Under the pieces are notes generated by a model that saw nothing but the letters and a program-made list of their open reading frames with translations, was not told where the DNA came from and searched no databases. A stretch of 16,887 nucleotides of DNA from Lachnospiraceae bacterium. GTDB lineage: Bacteria; Bacillota_A; Clostridia; Lachnospirales; Lachnospiraceae. The position numbers were made by a program, and so were the translations under genes. The stretch lies in assembly GCA_017613595.1 (NCBI GenBank), contig JAGADM010000123.1:1-16887 (forward strand), in the 5' to 3' direction. This document shows positions 8,217-14,653 of this stretch, in pieces; position 1 is the first letter of the stretch; every line of letters starts with the position of its first letter.

Positions 8217-9443
8217 TTATTCCGTGCTTTCTGCCGGGCCGGCAAATGCGACCGCGCTCTTTACTTCCGCGTTCAGCTCGCCGTCCTTCAGTACGATCCG
8301 TACCGTGTCGCCGGGCTTTCTCTGTGTGATGCTGACAACCGGCTTTCCGTCGGGCTCCGAAATATATCCGAACCCGCCGCCGAGTTTCTTAAGCGGCGAA
8401 AGTCCGTCCAGTCTTGCCGCGGCAACGGCCAGCCGTCTTGACTCTCTTTCGAACCGGCTCCGCATGGCGGCGCGAAGCTGTCTTTCAAAGTCTTCCATGC
8501 GCTCGCGTCTTCTCGCGAGTCTCGCGGTCGGCTTCTGCATCATCAGGAGCCGTTCCGCGTGCGCCAGTGCTTCCCGCCTGCGCTCTATCGCCTCGGTCAT
8601 CGCGCCGGTCAGTGCGCAGTGGTAATCCACCATTCTCGCCGTCAGTTCTTCGGCAATCCCGACCGCCAGTTCCGCGGCTGCCGAAGGTGTCGGCGCGCGA
8701 AGGTCCGAAACATAATCGATGATCGTCCAGTCGGTTTCATGTCCGACGCACGAGATTACCGGCACCGGGCACTCATATACAGCCCGCGCGACGATCTCCT
8801 CGTTAAAAGCCCACAGGTCTTCAATCGATCCGCCGCCCCGTCCGACAATGATAATGTCGACATCGGCGTTCTGCAGGCGTCTGATCGCCCGTACGATCGT
8901 CTCGGCCGCTCCTTCGCCCTGCACCTGCGCGGGTGCGAGTATCGGCTGCACGTACGGATTTCTGCGGTGCAGAATGTTTAAGATGTCCTGCAGCGCCGCT
9001 CCGGTCCGCGCCGTTACGATACCGATGCGCTTCGGATACGGCGGGATGGGTTTCTTATGCTCTTTATCAAACAGTCCTTCGGCACTCAGCCGCTTCTTTA
9101 ACTGCTCAAAGCGGTCAAATAACACGCCGAGTCCCGCAAGCACGATCCGCTCGGCGTACATCTGGTAAACGCCGTCACGTTCAAATACCGAGATTCTGCC
9201 GAGCACCTGTACGCAGTCGCCTTCCTTCATCGGGAACTGCAGCCCCTTTACGCGGGAGGACGCGAACATCACACATTTCAGCTGTCCGCCGGAATCCTTC
9301 AGCGTAAAATACACATGCCCGGTCGAATGGTATTTGCAGTTGGACACTTCCCCTTCCACGACGATACGGGAAAGGATCGCGTCCCGGTTGAACAGATTCT
9401 TGAGGTAGATGGATACCTCCGAAACACTATAAACCGGATTCAT
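8217..9443 (-). CDS. xseA: Exodeoxyribonuclease VII large subunit
   Basis: XseA is the catalytic subunit of exonuclease VII, which degrades single-stranded DNA from both ends and takes part in repair. The 408-residue protein has an N-terminal OB-fold (about 1-100) with VVEGEVSNCKYHSTGHVYF at 28-46. The catalytic domain follows, with RIGIVTARTGAALQDILNIL at 139-158, the hallmark GRGGGSIEDLWAFNEE at 201-216, CVGHETDWTI at 232-241, and RAPTPSAAAELA at 249-260. A long charged helical segment (about 265-345) is the coiled coil that binds XseB. The ATG at 9443 lies inside nusB, with a 17-bp overlap and only a weak, distant AAAGG site, so it probably depends on nusB translation. Confidence 0.97.
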   Translation of the reverse strand: MNPVYSVSEVSIYLKNLFNRDAILSRIVVEGEVSNCKYHSTGHVYFTLKDSGGQLKCVMFASSRVKGLQFPMKEGDCVQVLGRISVFERDGVYQMYAERIVLAGLGVLFDRFEQLKKRLSAEGLFDKEHKKPIPPYPKRIGIVTARTGAALQDILNILHRRNPYVQPILAPAQVQGEGAAETIVRAIRRLQNADVDIIIVGRGGGSIEDLWAFNEEIVARAVYECPVPVISCVGHETDWTIIDYVSDLRAPTPSAAAELAVGIAEELTARMVDYHCALTGAMTEAIERRREALAHAERLLMMQKPTARLARRRERMEDFERQLRAAMRSRFERESRRLAVAAARLDGLSPLKKLGGGFGYISEPDGKPVVSITQRKPGDTVRIVLKDGELNAEVKSAVAFAGPAESTE

Positions 9444-9882
9444 GAGTGCTTGCTATTACCTTTCCGAGGATGCCGTTAATGAAACTGTAGGACTCCTTCG
9501 TTCCGTACTTCTTCGCCAGCTCAACGGCTTCGTTGGCGGCAACCTTTTCCGGAATCGACTCGTCAAACAGAATCTCATATACGGCAAGACGCAGGATGCT
9601 GATCTCCGCTTTGCCCATGCGGTTCAGATCCCAGCCGATCGCATACTTCTGCAGAATCGTATCAATGCTTCCGAGATGCTCCTTCACGCCGCGGTAGCGC
9701 TCGTAAAGCTGCTCCTTCAGTTCCTCGCCGAAGTCCTGCATCTCGTAATAATTCATGAGGGCTTCTTCCCTGTCGGGTTCTTCGTAAAAGCCCGAAAGAA
9801 ACAGCGAAATGAATACCTGTTCGCGCTTTCCGCTCTGGTTCATCTTATCCGTTTCCACGATACGGTTATCCTCATTCACCAT
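9427..9882 (-). CDS. nusB: Transcription antitermination factor NusB
   Basis: NusB binds the boxA RNA element with NusE (S10) to build antitermination complexes on rRNA operons. The 151-residue, all-helical protein shows the conserved C-terminal stretch: IGWDLNRMGKAEISILRLAV, then EILFDESIPEKVAANEAVEL, then AKKYGTKESYSFINGILGKV. The N-terminus carries a short extension before KREQVFISLFLSGFY, where many homologues start directly at this helix. The ATG at 9882 is supported by AAGGAG 6 bases upstream, so I keep the extended start rather than the internal Met at residue 14. It lies 75 bp downstream of asp23, with a hairpin between them, and overlaps xseA at its 3' end. Confidence 0.95.
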   Translation of the reverse strand: MVNEDNRIVETDKMNQSGKREQVFISLFLSGFYEEPDREEALMNYYEMQDFGEELKEQLYERYRGVKEHLGSIDTILQKYAIGWDLNRMGKAEISILRLAVYEILFDESIPEKVAANEAVELAKKYGTKESYSFINGILGKVIASTHESGL

Positions 9883-9912
9883 GGGATTCTCCTTACTCTG
9901 ACTAAAAATGAA

Positions 9913-9942
9913 GGGAAGCTTCGGCGTAACCCGTCACTTCCC
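9913..9942 (-). terminator. Hairpin with T-rich tail between asp23 and nusB (possible attenuator)
   Basis: Read on the minus strand, GGGAAG pairs with CTTCCC across an 18-base loop and is followed by TTCATTTTTAG. The stem is short and the tail interrupted, so complete termination is unlikely. It could reduce expression of nusB and downstream genes relative to asp23, or simply stabilise the asp23 mRNA end. No second promoter for nusB was recognised in the 75-bp gap. Confidence 0.4.
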
Positions 9943-9957
9943 GGTTAATTCCTAACA

Positions 9958-10344
9958 TTACGCCTTTTCAATGTCCATTCCCACAATGTGCACGTTCACG
10001 CGCAGCACCGTGAGGCCCGTCATACTTTCGATTGCGGTTCTTACTTTCTCCTGTACCGCCTTGGCTACCTTCGGTATGCTGTAGCCGTACTGAACAACCA
10101 GGGAAAGCTCCGCGCTGACCTCTCCGTTCTCGACCGTGATCACGGCTCCCTTCGAGAGGTTCTTGATTCCGAACTTACCGATGAACTCCTTCGTCATATT
10201 TCCGCTCATGTAGGCAACACCCTCGGCCTCCGTAGCGGCCAGTCCGGCGATGGATGCAATCACGTCATTGGCAATCTTTACGGCTCCGTCCATCCCTTCC
10301 GGATTCAGTTTCGCACCGTAAATCGGCTCATTTTCTTTACTCAC
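9958..10344 (-). CDS. Asp23/Gls24-family envelope stress protein
   Basis: This 128-residue protein belongs to the Asp23/Gls24 (DUF322) family. These are cytoplasmic, membrane-associated proteins of Firmicutes linked to alkaline and envelope stress; the precise biochemical role is unsettled. Landmarks are VKIANDVIASIAGLAATEAEG (listed here as residues 22-42), the glycine-rich GKFGIKNLSKG, the motif LSLVVQYGYSIPKVA and the C-terminal VRTAIESMTGLTVLRVNVHI. An upstream in-frame ATG at 10374 exists, but the AAGGAGG site lies inside that extension, 9 bases before GTG at 10344, so GTG is the better start. It is the first gene of the housekeeping run, directly downstream of an extended -10 promoter. 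The location before nusB is a conserved arrangement in clostridia. Confidence 0.93.
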   Translation of the reverse strand: MSKENEPIYGAKLNPEGMDGAVKIANDVIASIAGLAATEAEGVAYMSGNMTKEFIGKFGIKNLSKGAVITVENGEVSAELSLVVQYGYSIPKVAKAVQEKVRTAIESMTGLTVLRVNVHIVGMDIEKA

Positions 10345-10394
10345 TTCTATAGTCCTCCTTCTTTCGAACGGCATTTTACTCCAATATTACCGAT

Positions 10395-10423
10395 ATTATA
10401 CCAAATCAAGCGGAAAATAGCAA
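10395..10423 (-). promoter_or_regulatory. Extended -10 sigma-A promoter for the asp23-nusB-xse-dxs run
   Basis: On the minus strand TTGCTA (10418-10423) is followed, after exactly 17 bases, by TATAAT (10395-10400), which is preceded by TGG, an extended -10. The -10 is a perfect match and the -35 matches 4 of 6. Transcription would start near 10388, giving a leader of about 43 bases to the GTG at 10344. AT-rich DNA lies just upstream of the -35. This is the only strong promoter seen for the twelve genes that follow, though others could exist. Confidence 0.85.
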
Positions 10424-10485
10424 CTAAAATCGACTTTCCGGCCGCCTTTCGGATGCTTTTTTCACAGGGTCCCGAGGGCATAAAA

Positions 10486-10515
10486 ATACCGCACTGCATT
10501 CCTGCAATGCGGTAT
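10486..10515 (-). terminator. Intrinsic terminator after the sigma/anti-sigma pair
   Basis: ATACCGCA and TGCGGTAT pair, then a C/A mismatch, then TGCA pairs with TGCA around a TTCC (plus-strand) loop. Read on the minus strand, the hairpin is followed by TTTTTATG. It begins 16 bases after the TGA of the anti-sigma gene, so it separates the accessory block from the asp23 promoter. The rest of the gap from 10345 to 10531 holds only this terminator and the asp23 promoter. Confidence 0.88.
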
Positions 10516-10531
10516 CATTTTCCGTTTCACG

Positions 10532-11338
10532 TCACTTAATGCTTTCGACCTTAAACTGCCCCGTCTCCGGGTCCTTCAAAACGACGGCGGTACAGTCCTT
10601 TCCTTCGGCGGGAATTTCGTTTTCGGACAGGAAATACACCGATTCCGTTTCTTCGGATGTCTCCGTAAACCGCAGTTTAACGGTGTATACTCCTGACGTT
10701 TCCGATACGGACAGAATGTAGCATCTTCCTTCCGGATAATCCGCTTCCATTTCCTTCTGCAGGACGCCTGCAAGGCTCAGAAGCGTCGAGAAGGATATTT
10801 CCTTAGTCTCCCCTTTGTTCCAGACGGAATAAAGGCAGGTACTGTTGGACTTGCTGAGCTCATAACACCCGGGTGAATCGGCATTAAACGACCAGCCGAT
10901 AAAGCTGTTGCTTTTCTTATCCCTGTCATCCGGCGTTTCGTTCTTCATATCCGTGGGATTATCTACCGAATAAACGGGATTCGCTGTAGATGCCGCTTCC
11001 GTTTCCTTTCCGTTCACGGAAAATGCGACGCTGAATGCCGGAATATATTCCTGCGGCTCCGTGCTCTTGTCTTCGCCCCGTTCGTACGGTGCGGAGGCAT
11101 CGGATTTCTCCTTCTTGCCGCCCGACATAATGCTTACGGCCAGAACAGCGCACATGACGAGAATGACCGCTGCCGCGGCTCCCGCCAGACGCGTGAATAC
11201 CTTTGAGCAGTAGAACGGTTTCTTCTGCTTTTCGGGCTCGGCAGGGGCAGACAGCACATTTGCCAGAATGCGGTTCTTCGCTTCCGTCGAAAGGTGCATT
11301 TCCTGCATCGATTGTTTCAGTTGCTCCTCTGCCTTCAT
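10532..11338 (-). CDS. Single-pass membrane protein, probable anti-sigma factor
   Basis: This 268-residue protein is assigned a role mainly by context. Its ATG overlaps the stop of the ECF sigma gene (ATGA), the usual arrangement for a sigma/anti-sigma pair. Residues 1-50 form a short, charged, helical cytoplasmic segment. One membrane span lies at about 51-71 (LAGAAAAVILVMCAVLAVSI), followed by GGKKEK. A low-complexity acidic linker (about 75-145) leads to a C-terminal domain of about 120 residues with four cysteines (C158, C168, C206, C249) that could form disulfides outside the cell. No H-x3-C-x2-C zinc anti-sigma motif is present, so it is not a ZAS-type protein. I do not recognise the extracellular domain. 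If it is the anti-sigma factor, the N-terminal helices should hold the sigma factor at the membrane. Confidence 0.75.
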   Translation of the reverse strand: MKAEEQLKQSMQEMHLSTEAKNRILANVLSAPAEPEKQKKPFYCSKVFTRLAGAAAAVILVMCAVLAVSIMSGGKKEKSDASAPYERGEDKSTEPQEYIPAFSVAFSVNGKETEAASTANPVYSVDNPTDMKNETPDDRDKKSNSFIGWSFNADSPGCYELSKSNSTCLYSVWNKGETKEISFSTLLSLAGVLQKEMEADYPEGRCYILSVSETSGVYTVKLRFTETSEETESVYFLSENEIPAEGKDCTAVVLKDPETGQFKVESIK

Positions 11339-11823
11339 CGGCCGTTCTCCTTATATCGCTCGCTTAACATCTTCCTGCCGCGCTGAAGCCGCATCTTAAC
11401 GGCCGAAACGCCTTTTCGCAGGACTTTTGCAATTTCCTCTACGGTATACTCTTCCACGTAGAAGAGCATCAATACGGTCCGGTATTTCTCCGGAAGCGTC
11501 CGGAGAACATCCATGATCCCGTAATCGGCGTCCGTTCCGACGCTCACCTTTGCCTGCTCCGAAAGAATCCGTTCCCGGTTCTTCTGCTTACGGATCAGCA
11601 TAAGGCTGTTATTTCTCACTACCTTGATCAGCCACTGCTTTTCATGCGCCTCGTCCGGAAAGGACGGCGCTTCCGACACATACGTAACAAGCGTATCCTG
11701 GACCATATCTTCCGCATCCGAAGCGTTTCCGACAATCGAATAGCTCATGCGGTACATAAGGTCACCGTACGTGTCCAGAATATGACGGATATGTTCCTCC
11801 TGTTGTAAGCGGCCAAGGCTCAT
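11335..11823 (-). CDS. ECF-type RNA polymerase sigma factor
   Basis: This is a 162-residue sigma-70 family factor with only regions 2 and 4, as in the extracytoplasmic-function group. Region 2 (about 16-80) contains LMYRMSYSIVGNASDAEDMV and QWLIKVVRNNSLMLIRKQKN. Region 4 (about 103-157) contains VLRTLPEKYRTVLMLFYVEE followed by the helix-turn-helix YTVEEIAKVLRKGVSAVKMR. A longer reading from a TTG at 11880 is possible, but the ATG at 11823 has GGGAG 7 bases upstream. The TTG also lies only about 5 bases from the predicted transcription start, so the ATG is chosen. The stop overlaps the membrane protein gene by 4 bp. Its promoter looks like a housekeeping one, so autoregulation is not evident. 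Target genes are unknown; the adjacent serpin genes are candidates. Confidence 0.92.
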   Translation of the reverse strand: MSLGRLQQEEHIRHILDTYGDLMYRMSYSIVGNASDAEDMVQDTLVTYVSEAPSFPDEAHEKQWLIKVVRNNSLMLIRKQKNRERILSEQAKVSVGTDADYGIMDVLRTLPEKYRTVLMLFYVEEYTVEEIAKVLRKGVSAVKMRLQRGRKMLSERYKENGR

Positions 11824-11891
11824 GTAACGTCTCCCGAAAGTAAGCCCGCGGCGGTTTCTCCGCGCGCTTCGTAATATCAAAGAACGGCTAC

Positions 11892-11920
11892 AGTATACCT
11901 TAAGCCACGCCTTCCGTCAA
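11892..11920 (-). promoter_or_regulatory. Sigma-A promoter of the ECF sigma/anti-sigma pair
   Basis: On the minus strand TTGACG (11915-11920), exactly 17 bases, then TATACT (11892-11897): five of six matches in each hexamer. A start near 11885 gives a leader of about 60 bases to the ATG at 11823. Such a strong housekeeping promoter suggests steady production of the sigma and anti-sigma proteins, with control after synthesis. Confidence 0.85.
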
Positions 11921-11934
11921 CCGTCCGTCACGCA

Positions 11935-11951
11935 CCGCGGCAGAGCCGCGG
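11935..11951 (-). other. GC-rich hairpin after serpin C
   Basis: CCGCGGC and GCCGCGG form a perfect 7-bp stem around AGA. It lies about 40 bases downstream of the serpin C stop and 14 bases upstream of the sigma promoter -35. On the minus strand no T-run follows, so it is not a classic terminator. It may protect the serpin mRNA end or cause only partial termination, which would leave read-through into the sigma gene possible. Confidence 0.5.
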
Positions 11952-11991
11952 CGTATGCGGACATCCCATTTCCCCTCAAACAACCTGCGAT

Positions 11992-13284
11992 TTATTCATA
12001 TATTCCGATAAACAATGGTGTATCGGACTTAGAATCAATGATTTCATAAACAAACGGATGATCAAGCGTAACCGAGCGGATGATCGTCTCCGTATTGTAG
12101 CAGTTCGCCTCGATCGTAATCGCGGTAACCGCCGCGGCTTCCGTTCCGTGCTCGTCCATCTTGATGTACGTCTTCTGGATGACCTTGCTGATGTTTACCG
12201 GAATATCCGCGAGACGGGCGAATTCCGCGTCGCTCGTGAATGCCTTTTTCATGCCGAGACCGGCAAGGATGTCATTCAGCCCGATCGTGCTTTCCTCTTT
12301 GAACTTCGGGATCTTAACGTAGATCTCGGATGCGTTCTGATAAGGGATTTCCGACACCGTCGCCAGCTTCTTTGCGATATCGGAAACGGTCTTGCCGTCC
12401 TTCGGCAGATACGCACGGAAATAATAACCGTTCTTATACCATTTCTCGAAGCCGGTCATGTCGTCATCCTCGAAATACCGGTCGGCCTCGCCGCTCATCA
12501 GATCGACCTTCTTAATCGTGCCGTCCGCGCGATGGAAATCAGCGTCCTTTTTCGTCGCGTCTTCCGTAAACGGTTCTTCCCATACGCCGTCAAATGTGAT
12601 TGCGTTGATGAGAACCATCACCTCGTCATCCGAAAGGCTGTCGAGAATGCTGTCAATGCGGTTCTTCGTATTGGTCTTAACCCAGTCATTGATGTCCTTA
12701 AGGGTCTGCGGGTTCCGGAAGGGAGCCTTCATAACCGACGACTGATAATATGTGCCGCACGTTTTCAGAAACTCGTCCGGAACGTTGAAGTCCCAGTCGG
12801 AATTGAGCCAGATCGAATTGGCCATCCGCACAACATCGGAATCCTTCGAACATTGATTCATGTAGCAGATCACCTGATTCAGCGTATCCGCGCTGCAGCC
12901 GAACATCGTTTCCATTTCCTTGAGCGTTTCGCCCTCCGCTCCGTTCGCGAGCATTCCGAGCGCCGCGTAAACGGAAATCGGCGAAACCATAACGGTTTCT
13001 CCCTTGTAGCTTCCGAGAAGAAGTTTGGCAGCGAAGCTGCGGATGCCCTTACGGTAATCCTCCGCGCGCTCAAACGTCTGCGCGAGCTTTCCGGGATCCG
13101 GCGCCTCGCCGGACGACGTCTTCGTCAGTTCCTTTGTCCCGCTCTCCGCGGCCGGCGTTCCGGTCGGTTCCTTCACCGCACCACTGCGTCCCTTCGGTTT
13201 GTCATTGCTGCCCGTGCAGGCGGTCATAAGCACAAGCATTACCGCCGCCAGTATAAGGGCAACCTGCTTTCGAATTGTCTTCAT
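11992..13284 (-). CDS. Serpin C: lipoprotein serpin with Asn-Cys at the predicted P1-P1'
   Basis: A 430-residue serpin, a suicide protease inhibitor that traps its target as an acyl complex. A signal peptide with lipobox MTAC puts the lipidated cysteine at C23, followed by a disordered, Pro/Thr-rich linker to about 70. The serpin fold shows VSPISVYAALGMLANGAEGE, a DWVKTNTKNRID segment, the breach FDGVWEEPF, YFRAYLPKDG and a C-terminal HPFVYEI...PLFIGIYE matching the serpin signature. The hinge GTEAAAVT (from G380) has small residues, as in inhibitory serpins. Counting from the hinge glycine as P15, P1-P1' is N394-C395, but the loop is about five residues longer than alpha-1-antitrypsin's, so the true site may lie further on. 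It is more divergent than serpins A and B and has several extra cysteines. GGGAG lies 7 bases before the ATG. It is last of the three serpins. Confidence 0.94.
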   Translation of the reverse strand: MKTIRKQVALILAAVMLVLMTACTGSNDKPKGRSGAVKEPTGTPAAESGTKELTKTSSGEAPDPGKLAQTFERAEDYRKGIRSFAAKLLLGSYKGETVMVSPISVYAALGMLANGAEGETLKEMETMFGCSADTLNQVICYMNQCSKDSDVVRMANSIWLNSDWDFNVPDEFLKTCGTYYQSSVMKAPFRNPQTLKDINDWVKTNTKNRIDSILDSLSDDEVMVLINAITFDGVWEEPFTEDATKKDADFHRADGTIKKVDLMSGEADRYFEDDDMTGFEKWYKNGYYFRAYLPKDGKTVSDIAKKLATVSEIPYQNASEIYVKIPKFKEESTIGLNDILAGLGMKKAFTSDAEFARLADIPVNISKVIQKTYIKMDEHGTEAAAVTAITIEANCYNTETIIRSVTLDHPFVYEIIDSKSDTPLFIGIYE

Positions 13285-13320
13285 GGTATGTCTCCCGTTT
13301 TCTTTTATTCTTCGAACGGA

Positions 13321-13341
13321 TCCGGACCTCCTGAGTCCGGA
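13321..13341 (-). other. Hairpin between serpins B and C
   Basis: TCCGGAC and GTCCGGA form a 7-bp stem with a 7-base loop inside the 95-bp gap between serpin B and serpin C. On the minus strand the following bases (TCCGTTCGAAGAATAAAAG) lack a T-run, so simple termination is unlikely. It could be an RNA-processing or stability element that sets the level of serpin C relative to A and B. No strong promoter is visible in the gap. Confidence 0.5.
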
Positions 13342-13379
13342 CCCTCCGTTTAAGACAGCCGTTATCGTACTGTCATATA

Positions 13380-14636
13380 CTACTCATAAATGCCGATGAA
13401 CAGCGGGATATCATTATTACCGTCATAGATGGCATAAACGAAAGGCTGATCCAGTACTACGTAGTGTTCCACCGGCTGTGGCGCAACCGCGTAACACCTC
13501 ATTTCAACTTCGGTCGCCGCTGCCGCTTTCGTGCCTTCTTCATCAATTTCCAGATACGTCTTCTGCATTACCTTGGAAATAGAGAGAAGGTCGCCGGTCT
13601 TCGTGATTTTCGAGAAATCCGCGGCACCGAAAGCGATTCCCATGCCGAGTTCCCTGAGTGCCGGAATCAGATCCATCTCACCGCTCCTAAGCGTGATCTT
13701 AGGCATCTTCACATAAGCCTTTCCGTCATAGGTACCGGGGTTCGTAAGCTGTTCCGCCGTAAGTGTTTCCGCAAGCTTCGAAGCGGTCATTCCCTCTTTC
13801 GGCAGATATGCGCGGAAATAGTATCCGCCCTCGTAATTCTTCGAAAAACCGACATAGGTATCAGCCTCAAAATAGTTCTCCGCCTCGCCCGACATCATCT
13901 TTACAACGGATACGCTTCCGTCGGCCTTATGGAAATCGGCATTCTTTGTCTTGTCCGCGCTGAACGGGTCAGCCCATGTGCCGTCAAATGTGAGGCAGTT
14001 GAACAGTACCATAACATTGGCCGGGTCCAGATACGACACCATATCCTTAATGCGTCCGAGCGTTTTCTCTTCCACCCAGGCATTCATGTCATCTTTCGTC
14101 TTCGGGTCGCTGAACTGCGCCGAGTAAGCCTCCGCAGCGTAATAATCCGCAAGGGTCTGCAGGAACTCTTCACGGACGCGTTCACGGAAGTCCCCGTTGA
14201 ACCATACGGAATTCGCTACGCTGACCGCTTTGTCGCTGTTATAGCGTTCCGCAAGCGTCTTCAGGTACTGATTCATCTCCTCCGCGGGAAGACCGAATAC
14301 GTTCTGCATCGCGGCAAGCGTTTCGGTGTCCGCGCCGTTCATAACCATCGCGAGCGCCGCATAAGCGGAATACGGCGAGATGAACTCCGCGCCGATCGTC
14401 TTCCGCACTTCCCGGAACATTCCCGCGGCAAATGTGTTGTATGCCTTTCGGAACGTTTCATCTACTGCCTTTGCGCTGCTTGTTCCCGTCTTGATTCCCT
14501 TTGTCAGGCATACGGTTTTCTCGCCCGCAGGCTTCCGATCATCCCCGTCGGGAACACTGTCGCCGCTGCATCCGCAAAGTCCGAACGCCATGACGCCCGC
14601 CAGGAGCAGCGCGATCCATTTCTTATTTCTTCTCAT
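13380..14636 (-). CDS. Serpin B: lipoprotein serpin with Arg-Cys-Tyr-Ala reactive loop
   Basis: A 418-residue serpin predicted to be anchored outside the cell: signal peptide MRRNKKWIALLLAGVMAFGL, then lipobox LCGC with the modified cysteine at C23 and a polar linker to about 60. Core motifs are ISPYSAYAALAMVMNGA, ANSVWFN, MNAWVEEKTLGRI, the breach FDGTWADPF, YYFRAYLPKEG and the C-terminal QPFVYAI...PLFIGIYE. The hinge GTKAAAAT starts at G368; counting it as P15 gives P1-P1' as Y382-A383, with R380-C381 just before. The loop is about five residues longer than in alpha-1-antitrypsin, so the scissile bond is uncertain. Tyr suggests a chymotrypsin-like target, Arg a trypsin-like one. GGAGGAG lies 7 bases before the ATG, and only 17 bp separate it from serpin A, so the two are surely cotranscribed. 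It is closer to A than to C, including in the linker. Confidence 0.95.
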   Translation of the reverse strand: MRRNKKWIALLLAGVMAFGLCGCSGDSVPDGDDRKPAGEKTVCLTKGIKTGTSSAKAVDETFRKAYNTFAAGMFREVRKTIGAEFISPYSAYAALAMVMNGADTETLAAMQNVFGLPAEEMNQYLKTLAERYNSDKAVSVANSVWFNGDFRERVREEFLQTLADYYAAEAYSAQFSDPKTKDDMNAWVEEKTLGRIKDMVSYLDPANVMVLFNCLTFDGTWADPFSADKTKNADFHKADGSVSVVKMMSGEAENYFEADTYVGFSKNYEGGYYFRAYLPKEGMTASKLAETLTAEQLTNPGTYDGKAYVKMPKITLRSGEMDLIPALRELGMGIAFGAADFSKITKTGDLLSISKVMQKTYLEIDEEGTKAAAATEVEMRCYAVAPQPVEHYVVLDQPFVYAIYDGNNDIPLFIGIYE

Positions 14637-14653
14637 TTGTCTTCTCCTCCGTT

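Noticed and set aside
11335..11880. Longer sigma factor starting at TTG 11880
   Set aside because: The arginine-rich 19-residue extension is not part of sigma region 2, TTG lacks a ribosome site, and the predicted transcription start is only about 5 bases upstream. ATG at 11823 has GGGAG.
12058..13353. A 431-codon open frame on the plus strand opposite serpin C
   Set aside because: It mirrors a well-supported serpin on the other strand, has an arginine/leucine-rich composition typical of antisense shadows, and shows no recognisable domain or ribosome binding site.
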